This document shows, piece after piece, positions 1-9,351 of a stretch of DNA of 64,000 nt. Source of the DNA: Helicobacter pylori (GTDB taxonomy: Bacteria > Campylobacterota > Campylobacteria > Campylobacterales > Helicobacteraceae); the NCBI RefSeq assembly GCF_009689985.1, contig NZ_QBAW01000003.1, positions 62,001 to 126,000 on the forward strand, written 5' to 3'. A program made the position numbers and the translations under genes. The notes beneath the pieces were generated by a model, which was not told the DNA's origin, made no database searches, and saw nothing but the letters and a program-made list of their open reading frames with translations. The stretch's first letter is position 1. Every line of letters begins with the position of its first letter.

Positions 1-81
1 AGTTTTAAGCGCATTTTGAGTGAGTGCGGATTGCACATGCGCATTCATCGCATTGATATTTGTATTGACCTGAAAAGCCAT
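1..81 (-). CDS. flaA: Flagellin A, N-terminal fragment (cut by window edge)
   Basis: The minus strand from 81 to 1 reads [20 protein letters not shown] and onward for 27 residues without a stop, the conserved D0 helix start of the major flagellin FlaA. The ATG at 81 is preceded by an AAGGAG ribosome site about 7 bases away. Only the first 27 codons lie in the window. FlaA polymerises into the filament of the sheathed polar flagella. A sigma-28-type promoter lies upstream (138-163), as known for H. pylori flaA. Identity is nearly certain from the start sequence plus the promoter type. Confidence 0.93.
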
Positions 82-137
82 TGTTGTAACTCCTTGTTAT
101 AAAAAACCCAAAGGCATCCTTGCTTTTGGTTGGAACT

Positions 138-163
138 ATAATCGGTTAAAGTTTGAAATTTTA
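138..163 (-). promoter_or_regulatory. Sigma-28 (FliA) promoter of flaA
   Basis: On the minus strand a TAAA element (160-163) is followed after 14 bases by CCGATTAT (138-145), the flagellar sigma-28 pattern (TAAA, about 15 bases, CGATA-like). It lies about 57 bases upstream of the flaA ATG. Sigma-28 control of flaA is established knowledge; the element assignment is read from sequence. Confidence 0.75.
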
Positions 164-207
164 AAGGGCTTTATTTTAAAAACAAAATTAGGAGCATGAA
201 AATGGGT

Positions 208-213
208 TATAAT
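208..213 (+). promoter_or_regulatory. -10 box for the ABC exporter gene
   Basis: TATAAT sits 20 bases upstream of the first ATG of the exporter gene. No recognisable -35 is seen, which is common for H. pylori sigma-80 promoters. It points away from flaA, so this short gap holds divergent promoters. Confidence 0.5.
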
Positions 214-233
214 AAAGAAAATTTGATTATTGA

Positions 234-2015
234 ATGCAGACACCAATGGATACCATAAAAAACATTCCATTAAGGACTTTTGTTTTACTCTACAAAAGCT
301 CACCAAAATGTGTTGTGTTGGCATCAATTACAGTGCTATTTATCGGCATTATTCCATCTATAAATATTCTTGTTATGATAAGATTGATTGATATTGTAGT
401 AGACCTATTGCAAAATCATACGCATTTTGAATACAGCTTGCTGTTACCAACTTTGCTACTATGGGGAGCCTTGCTGTTTTTAACGCATGTGTTCTCAGGA
501 ATTTCATCAAGCTTGCAAACCATTATTGCTGAACAATTTTCTATAAACATCATCACTCAGCTCGCTAATAAACTCACAAAAGTTAAAAATCTAAATTTTT
601 TTGAAAACAAAGATCACACTATTAAGCTTAACGCTATCCATAACGGACTGCACATCCGCCCCCTAAATTATGTCAGTAATCTCTTTTTCAATCTGCAACG
701 CATTATAGGGCTTGTAAGTCTGTTTGGGATATTATTTTCCATTAGTATTTATCTACCCTTTATAATGATTTTTGCAACAATGCCTTGTATTCTCATATCC
801 AACCATATAGCAAAAAAACATAGCACTTCCATAGATAAGCTTCAAGACCAAAAAGAGAGCATGCAAAATTACCTATACTCTGGATTAGATAACCAAAAGA
901 ACAAGGACAACTTGTTATTTAACTTCATGCTAAATTTTCATCATAAATTTATTGAAAACAAAGAACTGTATCTTAATCATTTTGTGAAAGCAGCCCAAAA
1001 AAACTTAATATTCACCATATATACTGATATTTTAACCACTATTTTAAGTATTGCACTATTTTTTCTAATGGTTTTTATTATCCTTTCAAAATCAATTGGT
1101 GTGGGAGCAATTGCTGGGTATATCCAAGCATTTAGCTCTACCCAGCAGCAACTACAAGATTTATCATTTTATGGAAAGTGGTTTTTTGCTATCAATAAAT
1201 ACTTTGAAAATTATTTCTGTATTTTAGATCACAAAACACCAAAACCAGAAACACAAATCAAATTAGAAGAAAAAATCCATAGCATTACATTTGAAAATGT
1301 TAGTTTCTCTTATCCTAATTCAAAGCTTATTTTTGAAAACTTTAATCTCTCTTTACACTCTGATAAAATTTATGCATTAGTCGGCAAGAATGCTAGCGGA
1401 AAAACTACGCTGATTAAATTATTGCTAGGGTTTTATATCCCAAATTCAGGTCAAATTATTATCAATAACAAATACTCATTACAGGATTTAGAGCTAAACA
1501 GCTACCACCAACAAATGAGCGCTATATTCCAAGATTTTTCTCTTTATGCTGGGTATAGCATTGATGATAATCTTTTCATGCAAAACAACCCCACAAGAGA
1601 GCAATTAAAGCAAAAGAGAGAAATGCTAAAATCTTTTGATGAGAATTTTCAAAATTGTCTTAATGATTATAGCAACGCATTATTTGGAACACAGTATAAT
1701 GGGATAGATTTTTCTCTGGGTCAAAAGCAACGCATAGCTACCATAAGAGCCTTTTTAAAACCAAGTAATTGTATTGTTTTAGATGAGCCAAGCAGCGCCA
1801 TCGATCCCATTATGGAAAAAGAGTTTTTAGATTTTATTTTTAAAAAATCGCAATCTAAGATGGCTTTAATTATTACACACCGCATGAATAGTGTCAAGCA
1901 AGCTGATGAAATTATCGTGTTAGATCAAGGCAAACTAATAGAACAGGGTAACTTTGAAACCCTTATGAAAAAACAGGGATTATTTTACGAATTGTTTTTG
2001 AAGCAACAATACTAA
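234..2015 (+). CDS. ABC transporter, fused membrane and ATPase domains (HP0600-like exporter)
   Basis: A 593-residue half-transporter with an N-terminal hydrophobic exporter domain (residues about 15-320, several membrane segments) and a C-terminal nucleotide-binding domain. Walker A GKNASGKT is at 384-391, a degenerate signature SLGQKQ at 494-499 (instead of LSGGQ), Walker B ends in D517-E518 and an H-loop THR follows. Such proteins dimerise and expel drugs, lipids or peptides; the substrate cannot be told from sequence. In strain 26695 the counterpart is annotated as a multidrug/SpaB-like protein. The start could also be the ATG at 246. It seems to be a single-gene unit, since tlpD has its own promoter. 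Confidence 0.85.
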   Translation: MQTPMDTIKNIPLRTFVLLYKSSPKCVVLASITVLFIGIIPSINILVMIRLIDIVVDLLQNHTHFEYSLLLPTLLLWGALLFLTHVFSGISSSLQTIIAEQFSINIITQLANKLTKVKNLNFFENKDHTIKLNAIHNGLHIRPLNYVSNLFFNLQRIIGLVSLFGILFSISIYLPFIMIFATMPCILISNHIAKKHSTSIDKLQDQKESMQNYLYSGLDNQKNKDNLLFNFMLNFHHKFIENKELYLNHFVKAAQKNLIFTIYTDILTTILSIALFFLMVFIILSKSIGVGAIAGYIQAFSSTQQQLQDLSFYGKWFFAINKYFENYFCILDHKTPKPETQIKLEEKIHSITFENVSFSYPNSKLIFENFNLSLHSDKIYALVGKNASGKTTLIKLLLGFYIPNSGQIIINNKYSLQDLELNSYHQQMSAIFQDFSLYAGYSIDDNLFMQNNPTREQLKQKREMLKSFDENFQNCLNDYSNALFGTQYNGIDFSLGQKQRIATIRAFLKPSNCIVLDEPSSAIDPIMEKEFLDFIFKKSQSKMALIITHRMNSVKQADEIIVLDQGKLIEQGNFETLMKKQGLFYELFLKQQY

Positions 2016-2045
2016 CGAGCGGTTAAAATGTTTGGTAATTTTGGG

Positions 2046-2051
2046 TATAAT
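2046..2051 (+). promoter_or_regulatory. -10 box for tlpD
   Basis: TATAAT preceded by TTGGG, 30 bases upstream of the tlpD start, in the 65-base gap after the ABC gene. Placement fits a sigma-80 promoter with a short leader containing AAGGAA. Confidence 0.6.
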
Positions 2052-2080
2052 CTCTTCAAATTTAAATAAGGAATGCCACC

Positions 2081-3382
2081 ATGTTTGGGAATAAGCAGTT
2101 ACAGCTTCAAATCAGTCAAAAAGATTCTGAAATTACGGAGTTAAAAAAAGAAATCAATCTCTATCAAAGCCTTTTAAATTTGTGCTTGCATGAAGGTTTT
2201 GTAGGTATTAAAAACAATAAAGTCGTTTTTAAGAGTGGGAATCTTGCAAGCTTAAACAATTTAGAAGAACAAAGCGTTCATTTTAAAGAGAATGCAGAGA
2301 GCGTTAATTTACAAGGGGTTTCTTATTCTTTAAAAAGCCAAAATATTGATGGCGTGCAGTATTTTTCACTAGCCAAAAAAACAGGGGGTGTGGGGGAATA
2401 CCATAAAAATGATTTGTTTAAGACTTTTTGCGCGAGCTTAAAAGAAGGATTAGAGAACGCGCAAGAAAGCATGCAGTATTTCCATCAAGAAACCGGCTTG
2501 CTCTTAAATGCGGCTAAAAGTGGTGAAGAACATTCTGCTGAAGGATTAGGGACGGTTAATAAAACGGGTCAAGACATTGAATCGCTTTATGAAAAGATGC
2601 AAAACGCCACTTCGTTAGCGGACTCTCTCAACCAACGGAGCAATGAAATCACTCAAGTCATTTCTTTGATTGATGATATTGCAGAACAAACCAATCTATT
2701 AGCCCTAAATGCCGCTATTGAGGCCGCACGAGCGGGCGAGCATGGGAGAGGGTTTGCGGTGGTGGCTGATGAGGTGAGAAAACTCGCTGAAAAAACCCAA
2801 AAAGCCACTAAAGAAATCGCTGTCGTGGTTAAAAGCATGCAGCAAGAAGCGAACGACATTCAAACCAACACCCACGATATTAATTCTATTGTAGGCTCTA
2901 TTAAGGGCGATGTGGAAGAGCTTAAATCCGCCGTGAAAAATAACATGATTGTCGCGCAAGCGGCAAAATACACCATCTACAATATCAATAACCGGGTGTT
3001 TTGCGGTCTAGCCAAACTTGATCATGTGGTCTTTAAAAACAATCTTTATGGCATGATTTTTGGTCTTAACTCCTTTGACATTACCAGCCATAAGAATTGC
3101 CGCTTAGGCAAATGGTATTATGAGGGCGCGGGCAAAGAGAATTTTTCCAACACTTCAGGCTATAGAGCTTTAGAAAGCCACCATGCGAGCGTGCATGCTG
3201 AATCTAATGATTTGGTTAAAGCCGTTCAAGAAGATCACATTACCGATTCAAAATACCTAGAGCATAAAGTGCATTTAATGGAAGATAGTGCTAAACATGT
3301 CAAAGAAAATATTGATAAGATGTTTTACGAAAAACAAGATGAACTCAATAAAATCATTGAAAAAATTCAAAAAGGCGAATGA
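2081..3382 (+). CDS. tlpD: Soluble chemoreceptor TlpD
   Basis: A 433-residue cytoplasmic methyl-accepting chemotaxis protein: no membrane segment, an N-terminal coiled coil (1-40), the conserved signalling hairpin tip (about 198-238, reading [19 protein letters not shown]), and a C-terminal CZB zinc-binding domain (about 310-400) with H315, C340 in CRLGKW, and further histidines around the HH pair. TlpD signals through CheW/CheA and in H. pylori mediates responses to oxidative and energy stress; the CZB domain is implicated in reactive-oxygen and chlorine sensing. In older annotation it is called HlyB. An AAGGAA ribosome site precedes the ATG. It is probably monocistronic, although bioF follows by only 22 bases. 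Confidence 0.93.
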   Translation: MFGNKQLQLQISQKDSEITELKKEINLYQSLLNLCLHEGFVGIKNNKVVFKSGNLASLNNLEEQSVHFKENAESVNLQGVSYSLKSQNIDGVQYFSLAKKTGGVGEYHKNDLFKTFCASLKEGLENAQESMQYFHQETGLLLNAAKSGEEHSAEGLGTVNKTGQDIESLYEKMQNATSLADSLNQRSNEITQVISLIDDIAEQTNLLALNAAIEAARAGEHGRGFAVVADEVRKLAEKTQKATKEIAVVVKSMQQEANDIQTNTHDINSIVGSIKGDVEELKSAVKNNMIVAQAAKYTIYNINNRVFCGLAKLDHVVFKNNLYGMIFGLNSFDITSHKNCRLGKWYYEGAGKENFSNTSGYRALESHHASVHAESNDLVKAVQEDHITDSKYLEHKVHLMEDSAKHVKENIDKMFYEKQDELNKIIEKIQKGE

Positions 3383-3404
3383 TTTCATTCAATGAAGTGT
3401 TTTG

Positions 3405-4526
3405 ATGTTTTCTAAATCCTTAGAAGCCTTACGCCATGCCAAACGCTACCGCAAAAGAGAGTTGTTTGACCCTTTATTAAAGGATTACGCTTCTAATGAT
3501 TATTTGGGTTTGAGCGTTAAAAAAGATTTGCTTCAAAACGCTTTTAATAAGCTCCAATCCTTTGATACTCATTCCCCCAAGGCTTCTATGCTAGTGAATG
3601 GCTACCACCCTTTGCATGCAGAATTAGAAGAGCGATTAGCGGATTTGTTAGAATTTGAAAGCACTCTTTTAGTGGGGAGTGGTTTTTTGGGTAATCTGGC
3701 TTTAATAGACACCCTTTTAGTCAAAAACGCCCTCTTATTCATGGATGAACACTACCATGCAAGCGGGATTTTTAGCGCCAAAGCTAAACCTAATCAAGTG
3801 GTTTTTTTCTCGCACAATGACGCTAAGGATTTGAAACAAAAACTCTTTAACGCCCCTAAAAACAAGCTCAAATTCATAGCCATTGAGGGGGTTTATTCTA
3901 TGGATGCGAGCATCGCTCCTTATGATTTTTATGAAATCATTCAAGAGACTCCTAACGCTTTTTTAATTGTAGATGAAGCCCATAGTTTTGGGACTATCGG
4001 CGAAAATTTGTTGGGTTTTTTAGAATATTATCGCATCAAAGAAAAAGACAAAATCATTAAGCTCAGCACTTTTTCTAAAGCACTTGCGAGCTATGGGGCG
4101 TGTATTTTAGCCCCTTTACAAGTCATAGAATTTTTAACCAATCGCGCTAAAAGCGTGATTTACACCACCGCTTTAAGCCTGTTAGACACCGCTTTAACTT
4201 TAGCCCATTTAGAATACTTTATCGCGCAAAAACAAGAATTAAAAAATGAGCTTAGCAAACACCAACAGATTATTTTTGAAACCTTAGGCGTTAGAACGCT
4301 CGCAGGATTTTTTACCCTAGAATTTGAAAACAATCCCGCTCTTTTAAACGCTCATCATTTTTTGAAAGAAAAAGGGTTTTTAGTGGGAGCTATCCGCCCC
4401 CCCACGGTTTCTAAACCCCTTTTACGAGTCTCTTTGTCCCTCAAAAACAGCCTAGAAGACACTAAAGAGCTTGCGAACACCCTTTTAGATTATTCTAAAA
4501 TACAATCTTCTTTTAAGAGTGGTTAA
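3405..4526 (+). CDS. bioF: 8-amino-7-oxononanoate synthase-like PLP enzyme (biotin pathway)
   Basis: A 373-residue fold-type I PLP enzyme of the alpha-oxoamine synthase family. The DEAHSFG motif binds the cofactor ring and the lysine of STFSKA (K225) forms the Schiff base. It would join pimeloyl-ACP/CoA and alanine to give 8-amino-7-oxononanoate for biotin synthesis. Related family members (glycine C-acetyltransferase, Kbl) share these motifs, but the length and the known assignment of HP0598 favour BioF. I chose the ATG at 3405; a TTG lies one codon earlier. The stop is directly followed by the ATG of pbp1A, implying co-transcription. Confidence 0.85.
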   Translation: MFSKSLEALRHAKRYRKRELFDPLLKDYASNDYLGLSVKKDLLQNAFNKLQSFDTHSPKASMLVNGYHPLHAELEERLADLLEFESTLLVGSGFLGNLALIDTLLVKNALLFMDEHYHASGIFSAKAKPNQVVFFSHNDAKDLKQKLFNAPKNKLKFIAIEGVYSMDASIAPYDFYEIIQETPNAFLIVDEAHSFGTIGENLLGFLEYYRIKEKDKIIKLSTFSKALASYGACILAPLQVIEFLTNRAKSVIYTTALSLLDTALTLAHLEYFIAQKQELKNELSKHQQIIFETLGVRTLAGFFTLEFENNPALLNAHHFLKEKGFLVGAIRPPTVSKPLLRVSLSLKNSLEDTKELANTLLDYSKIQSSFKSG

Positions 4527-6509
4527 ATGCTAAAAAAGATTTTTTATGGTTTTATCGTTTTATTTTTGATTATCATAGGGTTGTTAGCTATTCTTATCGC
4601 TCAAGTTTGGGTAACTACAGATAAGGATATTGCTAAAATTAAAGATTATCGCCCAAGTGTTGCTTCACAGATTTTAGACAGAAAAGGGCGTTTGATTGCT
4701 AATATCTATGATAAGGAATTCCGTTTTTATACGCGTTTTGAAGAAATCCCCACACGATTTATTGAAAGCCTTTTAGCGGTAGAAGACACCCTCTTTTTTG
4801 AACATGGGGGGATCAATTTAGACGCTATCATGCGCGCTATGATTAAAAACGCTAAAAGCGGTCGTTACACCGAGGGGGGTAGCACCCTAACCCAACAACT
4901 CGTTAAAAACATGGTGCTCACACGAGAAAAAACCCTAACCAGAAAACTCAAAGAAGCTATCATTTCCATACGCATTGAAAAAGTCTTAAGCAAAGAAGAA
5001 ATTTTAGAGCGCTATTTGAACCAAACTTTTTTTGGGCATGGGTATTATGGCGTCAAAACCGCAAGTTTAGGGTATTTTAAAAAACCCCTTGACAAACTCA
5101 CGCTTAAAGAAATCACCATGTTAGTCGCCTTGCCTAGGGCTCCAAGTTTTTATGACCCTACCAAAAATTTAGAATTTTCACTCTCTAGGGCTAATGATAT
5201 TTTAAGACGGTTGTATTCTTTAGGCTGGATTTCTTCTAACGAGTTCAAATCCGCTCTCAATGAAGTGCCAATCGTCTATAACCAGACTTCCACGCAAAAC
5301 ATCGCCCCCTATGTCGTGGATGAAGTGTTGAAACAATTGGATCAATTAGACGGGTTAAAAACTCAAGGCTATACCATAAAGCTCACGATAGATTTGGATT
5401 ACCAACGCTTAGCGTTAGAGTCCTTGCGTTTTGGGCATCAAAAAATCTTAGAAAAAATCGCTAAAGAAGAGCCAAAAACTAACGCCTCTAATGAAGATGA
5501 AGACAACTTAAACGCCAGCATGATAGTTACAGACACAAGCACCGGTAAGATTTTAGCTTTAGTGGGGGGGATTGATTATAAAAAAAGCGCTTTCAATCGC
5601 GCCACGCAAGCCAAACGGCAATTTGGGAGCGCGATAAAGCCTTTTGTGTATCAAATCGCTTTTGATAATGGCTATTCCACCACTTCTAAAATCCCTGATA
5701 CCGCGCGAAATTTTGAAAATGGCAATTATAGTAAAAACAGCGAACAAAACCACGCATGGCACCCTAGCAATTATTCTCGCAAGTTTTTAGGGCTTGTAAC
5801 CTTGCAAGAAGCTTTGAGCCATTCGTTAAATCTAGCCACGATCAATTTAAGCGATCAGCTTGGCTTTGAAAAAATTTATCAATCTTTAAGCGATATGGGG
5901 TTTAAAAACCTCCCTAAAGACTTGTCTATTGTATTAGGGAGCTTTGCTATCTCACCGATTGAAGCGGCTGAAAAGTATTCTTTATTTTCTAATTACGGCA
6001 CCATGCTCAAACCCATGCTCATTGAAAGCATCACTGACCAACAAAACGATGTCAAAACTTTCACGCCCATGGAAACTAAAAAGATCACCTCTAAAGAGCA
6101 AGCTTTTTTAACCCTCTCAGTGCTGATGAATGCGGTAGAAAACGGCACAGGGAGTTTGGCTCGCATTAAAGGTTTAGAAATTGCCGGTAAAACCGGGACT
6201 TCTAACAACAATATTGATGCTTGGTTCATTGGCTTTACCCCCACCCTACAAAGCGTGATCTGGTTTGGGAGGGACGACAACACGCCCATTGGCAAAGGAG
6301 CGACAGGAGGAGGCGTTGTGAGTGCACCTGTGTATTCGTATTTCATGCGTAATATTTTAGCGATCGAACCTTCTTTAAAAAGAAAGTTTGATGTCCCCAA
6401 AGGCTTGCGTAAAGAAATCGTGGATAAAATCCCCTACTACTCAACCCCTAATTCCATCACCCCTACCCCACAAAAAACCGACGATGGCGAAGAACGCCTA
6501 TTGTTCTAA
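4527..6509 (+). CDS. pbp1A: Penicillin-binding protein 1A
   Basis: A 660-residue class A PBP: membrane anchor (about 5-28), glycosyltransferase domain (about 45-220, with the EDTLFFEHGG and GGSTLTQQ motifs), and transpeptidase domain with SAIK at 368-371 (nucleophile S368), SLN at 433-435 and KTG at 555-557. It polymerises and cross-links peptidoglycan and is the main amoxicillin target. At positions linked to amoxicillin resistance in H. pylori the residues are the susceptible forms: S414, T556 and N562. The ATG directly follows the bioF stop. A G7 run at 5564-5570 codes for part of LVGG. Confidence 0.96.
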   Translation: MLKKIFYGFIVLFLIIIGLLAILIAQVWVTTDKDIAKIKDYRPSVASQILDRKGRLIANIYDKEFRFYTRFEEIPTRFIESLLAVEDTLFFEHGGINLDAIMRAMIKNAKSGRYTEGGSTLTQQLVKNMVLTREKTLTRKLKEAIISIRIEKVLSKEEILERYLNQTFFGHGYYGVKTASLGYFKKPLDKLTLKEITMLVALPRAPSFYDPTKNLEFSLSRANDILRRLYSLGWISSNEFKSALNEVPIVYNQTSTQNIAPYVVDEVLKQLDQLDGLKTQGYTIKLTIDLDYQRLALESLRFGHQKILEKIAKEEPKTNASNEDEDNLNASMIVTDTSTGKILALVGGIDYKKSAFNRATQAKRQFGSAIKPFVYQIAFDNGYSTTSKIPDTARNFENGNYSKNSEQNHAWHPSNYSRKFLGLVTLQEALSHSLNLATINLSDQLGFEKIYQSLSDMGFKNLPKDLSIVLGSFAISPIEAAEKYSLFSNYGTMLKPMLIESITDQQNDVKTFTPMETKKITSKEQAFLTLSVLMNAVENGTGSLARIKGLEIAGKTGTSNNNIDAWFIGFTPTLQSVIWFGRDDNTPIGKGATGGGVVSAPVYSYFMRNILAIEPSLKRKFDVPKGLRKEIVDKIPYYSTPNSITPTPQKTDDGEERLLF

Positions 6510-6511
6510 GC

Positions 6512-7090
6512 CTACATGGCTATAGGGACTTTCACATCGCTGTAATTGATAGAATCTTTAAAGATTTCTTCCACTTTAGCAACAAGGATACTCACCGCTT
6601 GATTGTCTAATCCCATTTTATGCAACCCTTCGCTCAAAGCGTCCTTATCAAAACCACGCGCGCGCACTAACGCAAACACTTCCTCATTGTTAGGATTGAT
6701 ATAAATCCCTAAACGATCCACATTCATCAAGCTGTCATAAATGGGCTGTGTCATTTGGATAAACATCTCATTAGTGATCTTTTGCTTGATGCGGTTGGAT
6801 TTGGAAAGGTAAGTCTCTTTGAGTTTATGCACGATATTTTGCGCCACTCTTATTGTCGCTCTTTTGGTAGCGATTTTTTCTATCTCTTCTGTTTTCTTAC
6901 CATCTACAATGTGCGAGCTATCCACCCCTTGCGTGATATACTCGCTACGATTTTGCAACATCCAATAAGGCACATCTTGTAAAAAAGAATTTCTTTGTGA
7001 AGTGTTTGGGCAAGTGCAAGCTTGCAACATCAAAACACCCAATCCGCATAAAACCAATTGCTTGCTCTTTAAAAAAGATTTTTCTAACAC
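6512..7090 (-). CDS. tipA: TNF-alpha-inducing protein Tip-alpha
   Basis: A 192-residue secreted protein. The N-terminal signal segment (7-24) ends in LQAC, then CTCPNTSQRN, the signature N-terminus of mature Tip-alpha whose two cysteines (C25 and C27 here) are needed for dimerisation and activity. The LQAC also looks like a lipobox, so lipidation cannot be excluded. Tip-alpha binds host nucleolin and induces TNF-alpha and NF-kB signalling. Its start is a GTG preceded by AAAGGGGAT. It is convergent with pbp1A, with almost no space between the stops. Confidence 0.93.
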   Translation of the reverse strand: MLEKSFLKSKQLVLCGLGVLMLQACTCPNTSQRNSFLQDVPYWMLQNRSEYITQGVDSSHIVDGKKTEEIEKIATKRATIRVAQNIVHKLKETYLSKSNRIKQKITNEMFIQMTQPIYDSLMNVDRLGIYINPNNEEVFALVRARGFDKDALSEGLHKMGLDNQAVSILVAKVEEIFKDSINYSDVKVPIAM

Positions 7091-7215
7091 GCTATCCCCT
7101 TTGATTTTGATTTTACAGAGTGTAACACAAATCTTTAAGATTTAAGCAATAATTGGGTAAAAAATAAAAAAATAAAATGATTAAAACTTTATTTAAAAAA
7201 TCAACACGCAGTTAA

Positions 7216-7527
7216 GCATTAGAATAAGCCGGGTTCTGTCAATGGATGGCCATTTATCTGGGAAATATTTTGCAATATTCCTCAAGCGAAGCGCGTATCA
7301 ATTTAGACTTACCATGCGCTTCTTGCTACAAATTGGGTTTGCCCAAACAAACTAAATTGCTTTAGCTCTGGTGGGCTCTTACCCCACCCTTTCACCCTTA
7401 CCTTAAAAAGGCGGTTTGCTTTCTGTGGCACTTTCCCTTAGCTTACGCTAGCCATCTGTTAGATGGAATTTTGTCTAATGTAGCCCGGACTTTCCTCTAT
7501 TCTAAAATAGCGACCATCTTCTAATGC
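7216..7527 (-). ncRNA. rnpB: RNase P RNA
   Basis: The minus strand contains the hallmark conserved blocks of bacterial RNase P RNA: GAGGAAAGTCCGGGC near the 5' end and ACAGAACCCGGCTTA near the 3' end. The ends pair as helix P1: the 9-base arms at 7519-7527 and 7216-7224 are perfect complements. A TAATAT-type -10 (7533-7538) lies just upstream of the predicted 5' end. The RNA is the catalytic part of RNase P, which trims tRNA 5' leaders. It fills most of the 472-base gap between tipA and dsbI; 7091-7215 is AT-rich with nothing else recognised. Confidence 0.95.
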
Positions 7528-7562
7528 GTTAATATATTAGAAAAAAGTAGCTTTAAAAGAGT

Positions 7563-9032
7563 TTAAAAATCAAGAGTATAGAGAATATTTTTATCATTCT
7601 CATAGCTCACAAGGATAAGCTCATTATCCCTAAACCCACAAGCGCTGATATTTTTAATCTCTTTTGGCAAGCCATAAACTTCAAGGATTTCTTCTTTTGT
7701 AGGGTCTATGACTAAAAGCGTGTTAAATTCCTTACTGAACGCATAAAGCTTATTATCCTTTAAAGCTAGCACGCTGATGACTAACTCGCCCAGTTTCCTT
7801 TTTTCTTTAAGTTTGGCATTGCCTAGTTCAAGTAAAAACTCCCCATGCACTTGTTTGTCGCTATTGAGCATGGAGATGATAATCAAATCCTTATAACGCT
7901 TGTTAGGAGCGGTAATTAAATAAGTGAATTTAGCCCCTCTTCTTGCAGCACTAACATAATAGTTTTTCGCCCTAGAAGTTTTCAAGCGGCTGCGCTCCAC
8001 TTCATCAAAAGAGTTAGCCCCTTCTAAAAAATAAGGGAAGTTTTTAAGCGCGTTAGCGTTTTTGTTAGGAGTGATTTCTACGCTCGTTTTATTATTGCCC
8101 ATGATCACAATGTTTTCATCTTCGTTAAAATCCGCCCCCACAAACGACCCCACCGTCGCGCTATAATAGCTATCTAGCACCATATGGCTGTGAATGGTTT
8201 TCAAATCGTTACCCACAAGATAAAGGCCTTGGTTTTCTGTGGTAAGGATTGCCCTATCTTCATTGAAACTCAAATCCGTGATCGCTCCGTTCAGTTTTAA
8301 AAAAAGCTCTTCTTTTTTTTCAATCTTCAACGCTTTTGTAATTTCTAAAGGCGAATGATCATAATCATTATCTTTAGGCAAAGCGCTCAATTTCAAAGGC
8401 TCACCCACATCTCTTCTGCCCAAAACGCTTCTTGGGAACAAACGATTCCAATTCTCCATAGACCAGACAGATTCTTTCAAATTCCAAGAAAAACGCACCG
8501 GACTGCTTTGCCCTACATAAGGCAAAGGCCCGGTAGAGATAAACGCTTGCACGGCGTTAGAACCCACCACAATAAAGAAAATATAAAAAGCGCTTTTTTG
8601 GAGCGTGTTTAATGAATAATTTTTAAAAAGTTGGGTATTAGGGGCGAAAAAGAGCAAAACCGCTAAAAACACCACCACGCTAAAAAAGACAAAAAGCGCC
8701 CAAAACTGCGTGTGCAATCCCAAAATAGGGAGTGCAAAGCCCTGCCCAACATCTTCTAAAGCATGGCTACCGGTATAATAAAAGCCCTCATATAACCCGC
8801 TACCAGCCATGAGTAATAGCAAGGCGATGTATTTAGGCTTAAACCCAAAACGCACCACCAAAAGCGCCACAGCCCCTATTAAAATCATGTTGATGCGTAG
8901 CGCCCAACAAAAAATACAAGGCGAATCTTTCAAAACATAGCCAAAATAAAAATTCGCCAAACCCACAGGAAAGATTAAAATCCCCAAAATCGCCAAAGAA
9001 AAAAGATTATAAAATCGGGTTTCTTTATTCAT
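7563..9032 (-). CDS. dsbI: Disulfide bond formation protein DsbI (DsbB family) with C-terminal propeller-like domain
   Basis: 489 residues. The N-terminal half holds about five membrane segments with the DsbB-type CIFC redox motif at 39-42; the C-terminal part (about 200-489) is a periplasmic region of beta-strand repeats of propeller character. DsbI oxidises periplasmic thiol-disulfide proteins and passes electrons to quinone. The fusion of DsbB core and large periplasmic domain is typical of the epsilonproteobacterial DsbI. It follows the small gene dba by 8 bases, the known dba-dsbI operon arrangement. Confidence 0.88.
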   Translation of the reverse strand: MNKETRFYNLFSLAILGILIFPVGLANFYFGYVLKDSPCIFCWALRINMILIGAVALLVVRFGFKPKYIALLLLMAGSGLYEGFYYTGSHALEDVGQGFALPILGLHTQFWALFVFFSVVVFLAVLLFFAPNTQLFKNYSLNTLQKSAFYIFFIVVGSNAVQAFISTGPLPYVGQSSPVRFSWNLKESVWSMENWNRLFPRSVLGRRDVGEPLKLSALPKDNDYDHSPLEITKALKIEKKEELFLKLNGAITDLSFNEDRAILTTENQGLYLVGNDLKTIHSHMVLDSYYSATVGSFVGADFNEDENIVIMGNNKTSVEITPNKNANALKNFPYFLEGANSFDEVERSRLKTSRAKNYYVSAARRGAKFTYLITAPNKRYKDLIIISMLNSDKQVHGEFLLELGNAKLKEKRKLGELVISVLALKDNKLYAFSKEFNTLLVIDPTKEEILEVYGLPKEIKNISACGFRDNELILVSYENDKNILYTLDF

Positions 9033-9040
9033 GTATCCTC

Positions 9041-9205
9041 CTATAAATTCATATTAGGCAAAACGCTAGAGCTGTGGCCTATAAAAATAATAAGCTCCAT
9101 CAACCATACCACAATCAAAATCCCAAACGCCCAATTTTCTTTTTCAGGCTTTTTAAACGCTATCAAAACAGCGGCTAGACTTAGAATCAGTCCTAAAAAC
9201 TCCAT
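9041..9205 (-). CDS. dba: Small membrane protein Dba, partner of DsbI
   Basis: A 54-residue protein starting MEFLGLIL with two hydrophobic segments (about 3-18 and 28-46) separated by a charged KKPEKEN loop. I chose the ATG at 9205 because AAGGA lies 6 bases upstream and a TATAAT box lies at 9230-9235; the reading frame extends further to 9247 but without a start signal. In Campylobacter jejuni the equivalent small gene dba is translationally coupled to dsbI, and the gene order here is the same. Confidence 0.72.
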   Translation of the reverse strand: MEFLGLILSLAAVLIAFKKPEKENWAFGILIVVWLMELIIFIGHSSSVLPNMNL

Positions 9206-9229
9206 GCCATTCCTTAAAATTTTTGTAGG

Positions 9230-9235
9230 ATTATA
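9230..9235 (-). promoter_or_regulatory. -10 box for dba-dsbI
   Basis: On the minus strand TTGGGTATAAT ends about 25 bases before the dba ATG. This is the only good -10 sequence in the gap and also decides the downstream start choice for dba. Confidence 0.6.
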
Positions 9236-9277
9236 CCCAAAAAACAAACTACTATTGGATAAATAAAAAATATCTAG

Positions 9278-9327
9278 TGGATAACTTTTGAGAGAATTAT
9301 TTTAAAGGAGAAAGCCCTAGTTATCCA
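9278..9327. repeat. Inverted repeat between HAD gene and dba
   Basis: TGGATAACT (9278-9286) and AGTTATCCA (9319-9327) are perfect 9-base complementary arms, 32 bases apart, in the 3' flank of the HAD accessory gene. It could be a transcript end structure or a scar of the insertion that placed the accessory gene here; there is no T-run after it on the minus strand. Confidence 0.45.
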
Positions 9328-9351
9328 TATTTGATTGAAACAAAGCCAATT

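Noticed and set aside
5564..5570. G7 run in pbp1A as phase-variation tract
   Set aside because: Short, in an essential gene, and inside a conserved coding segment.
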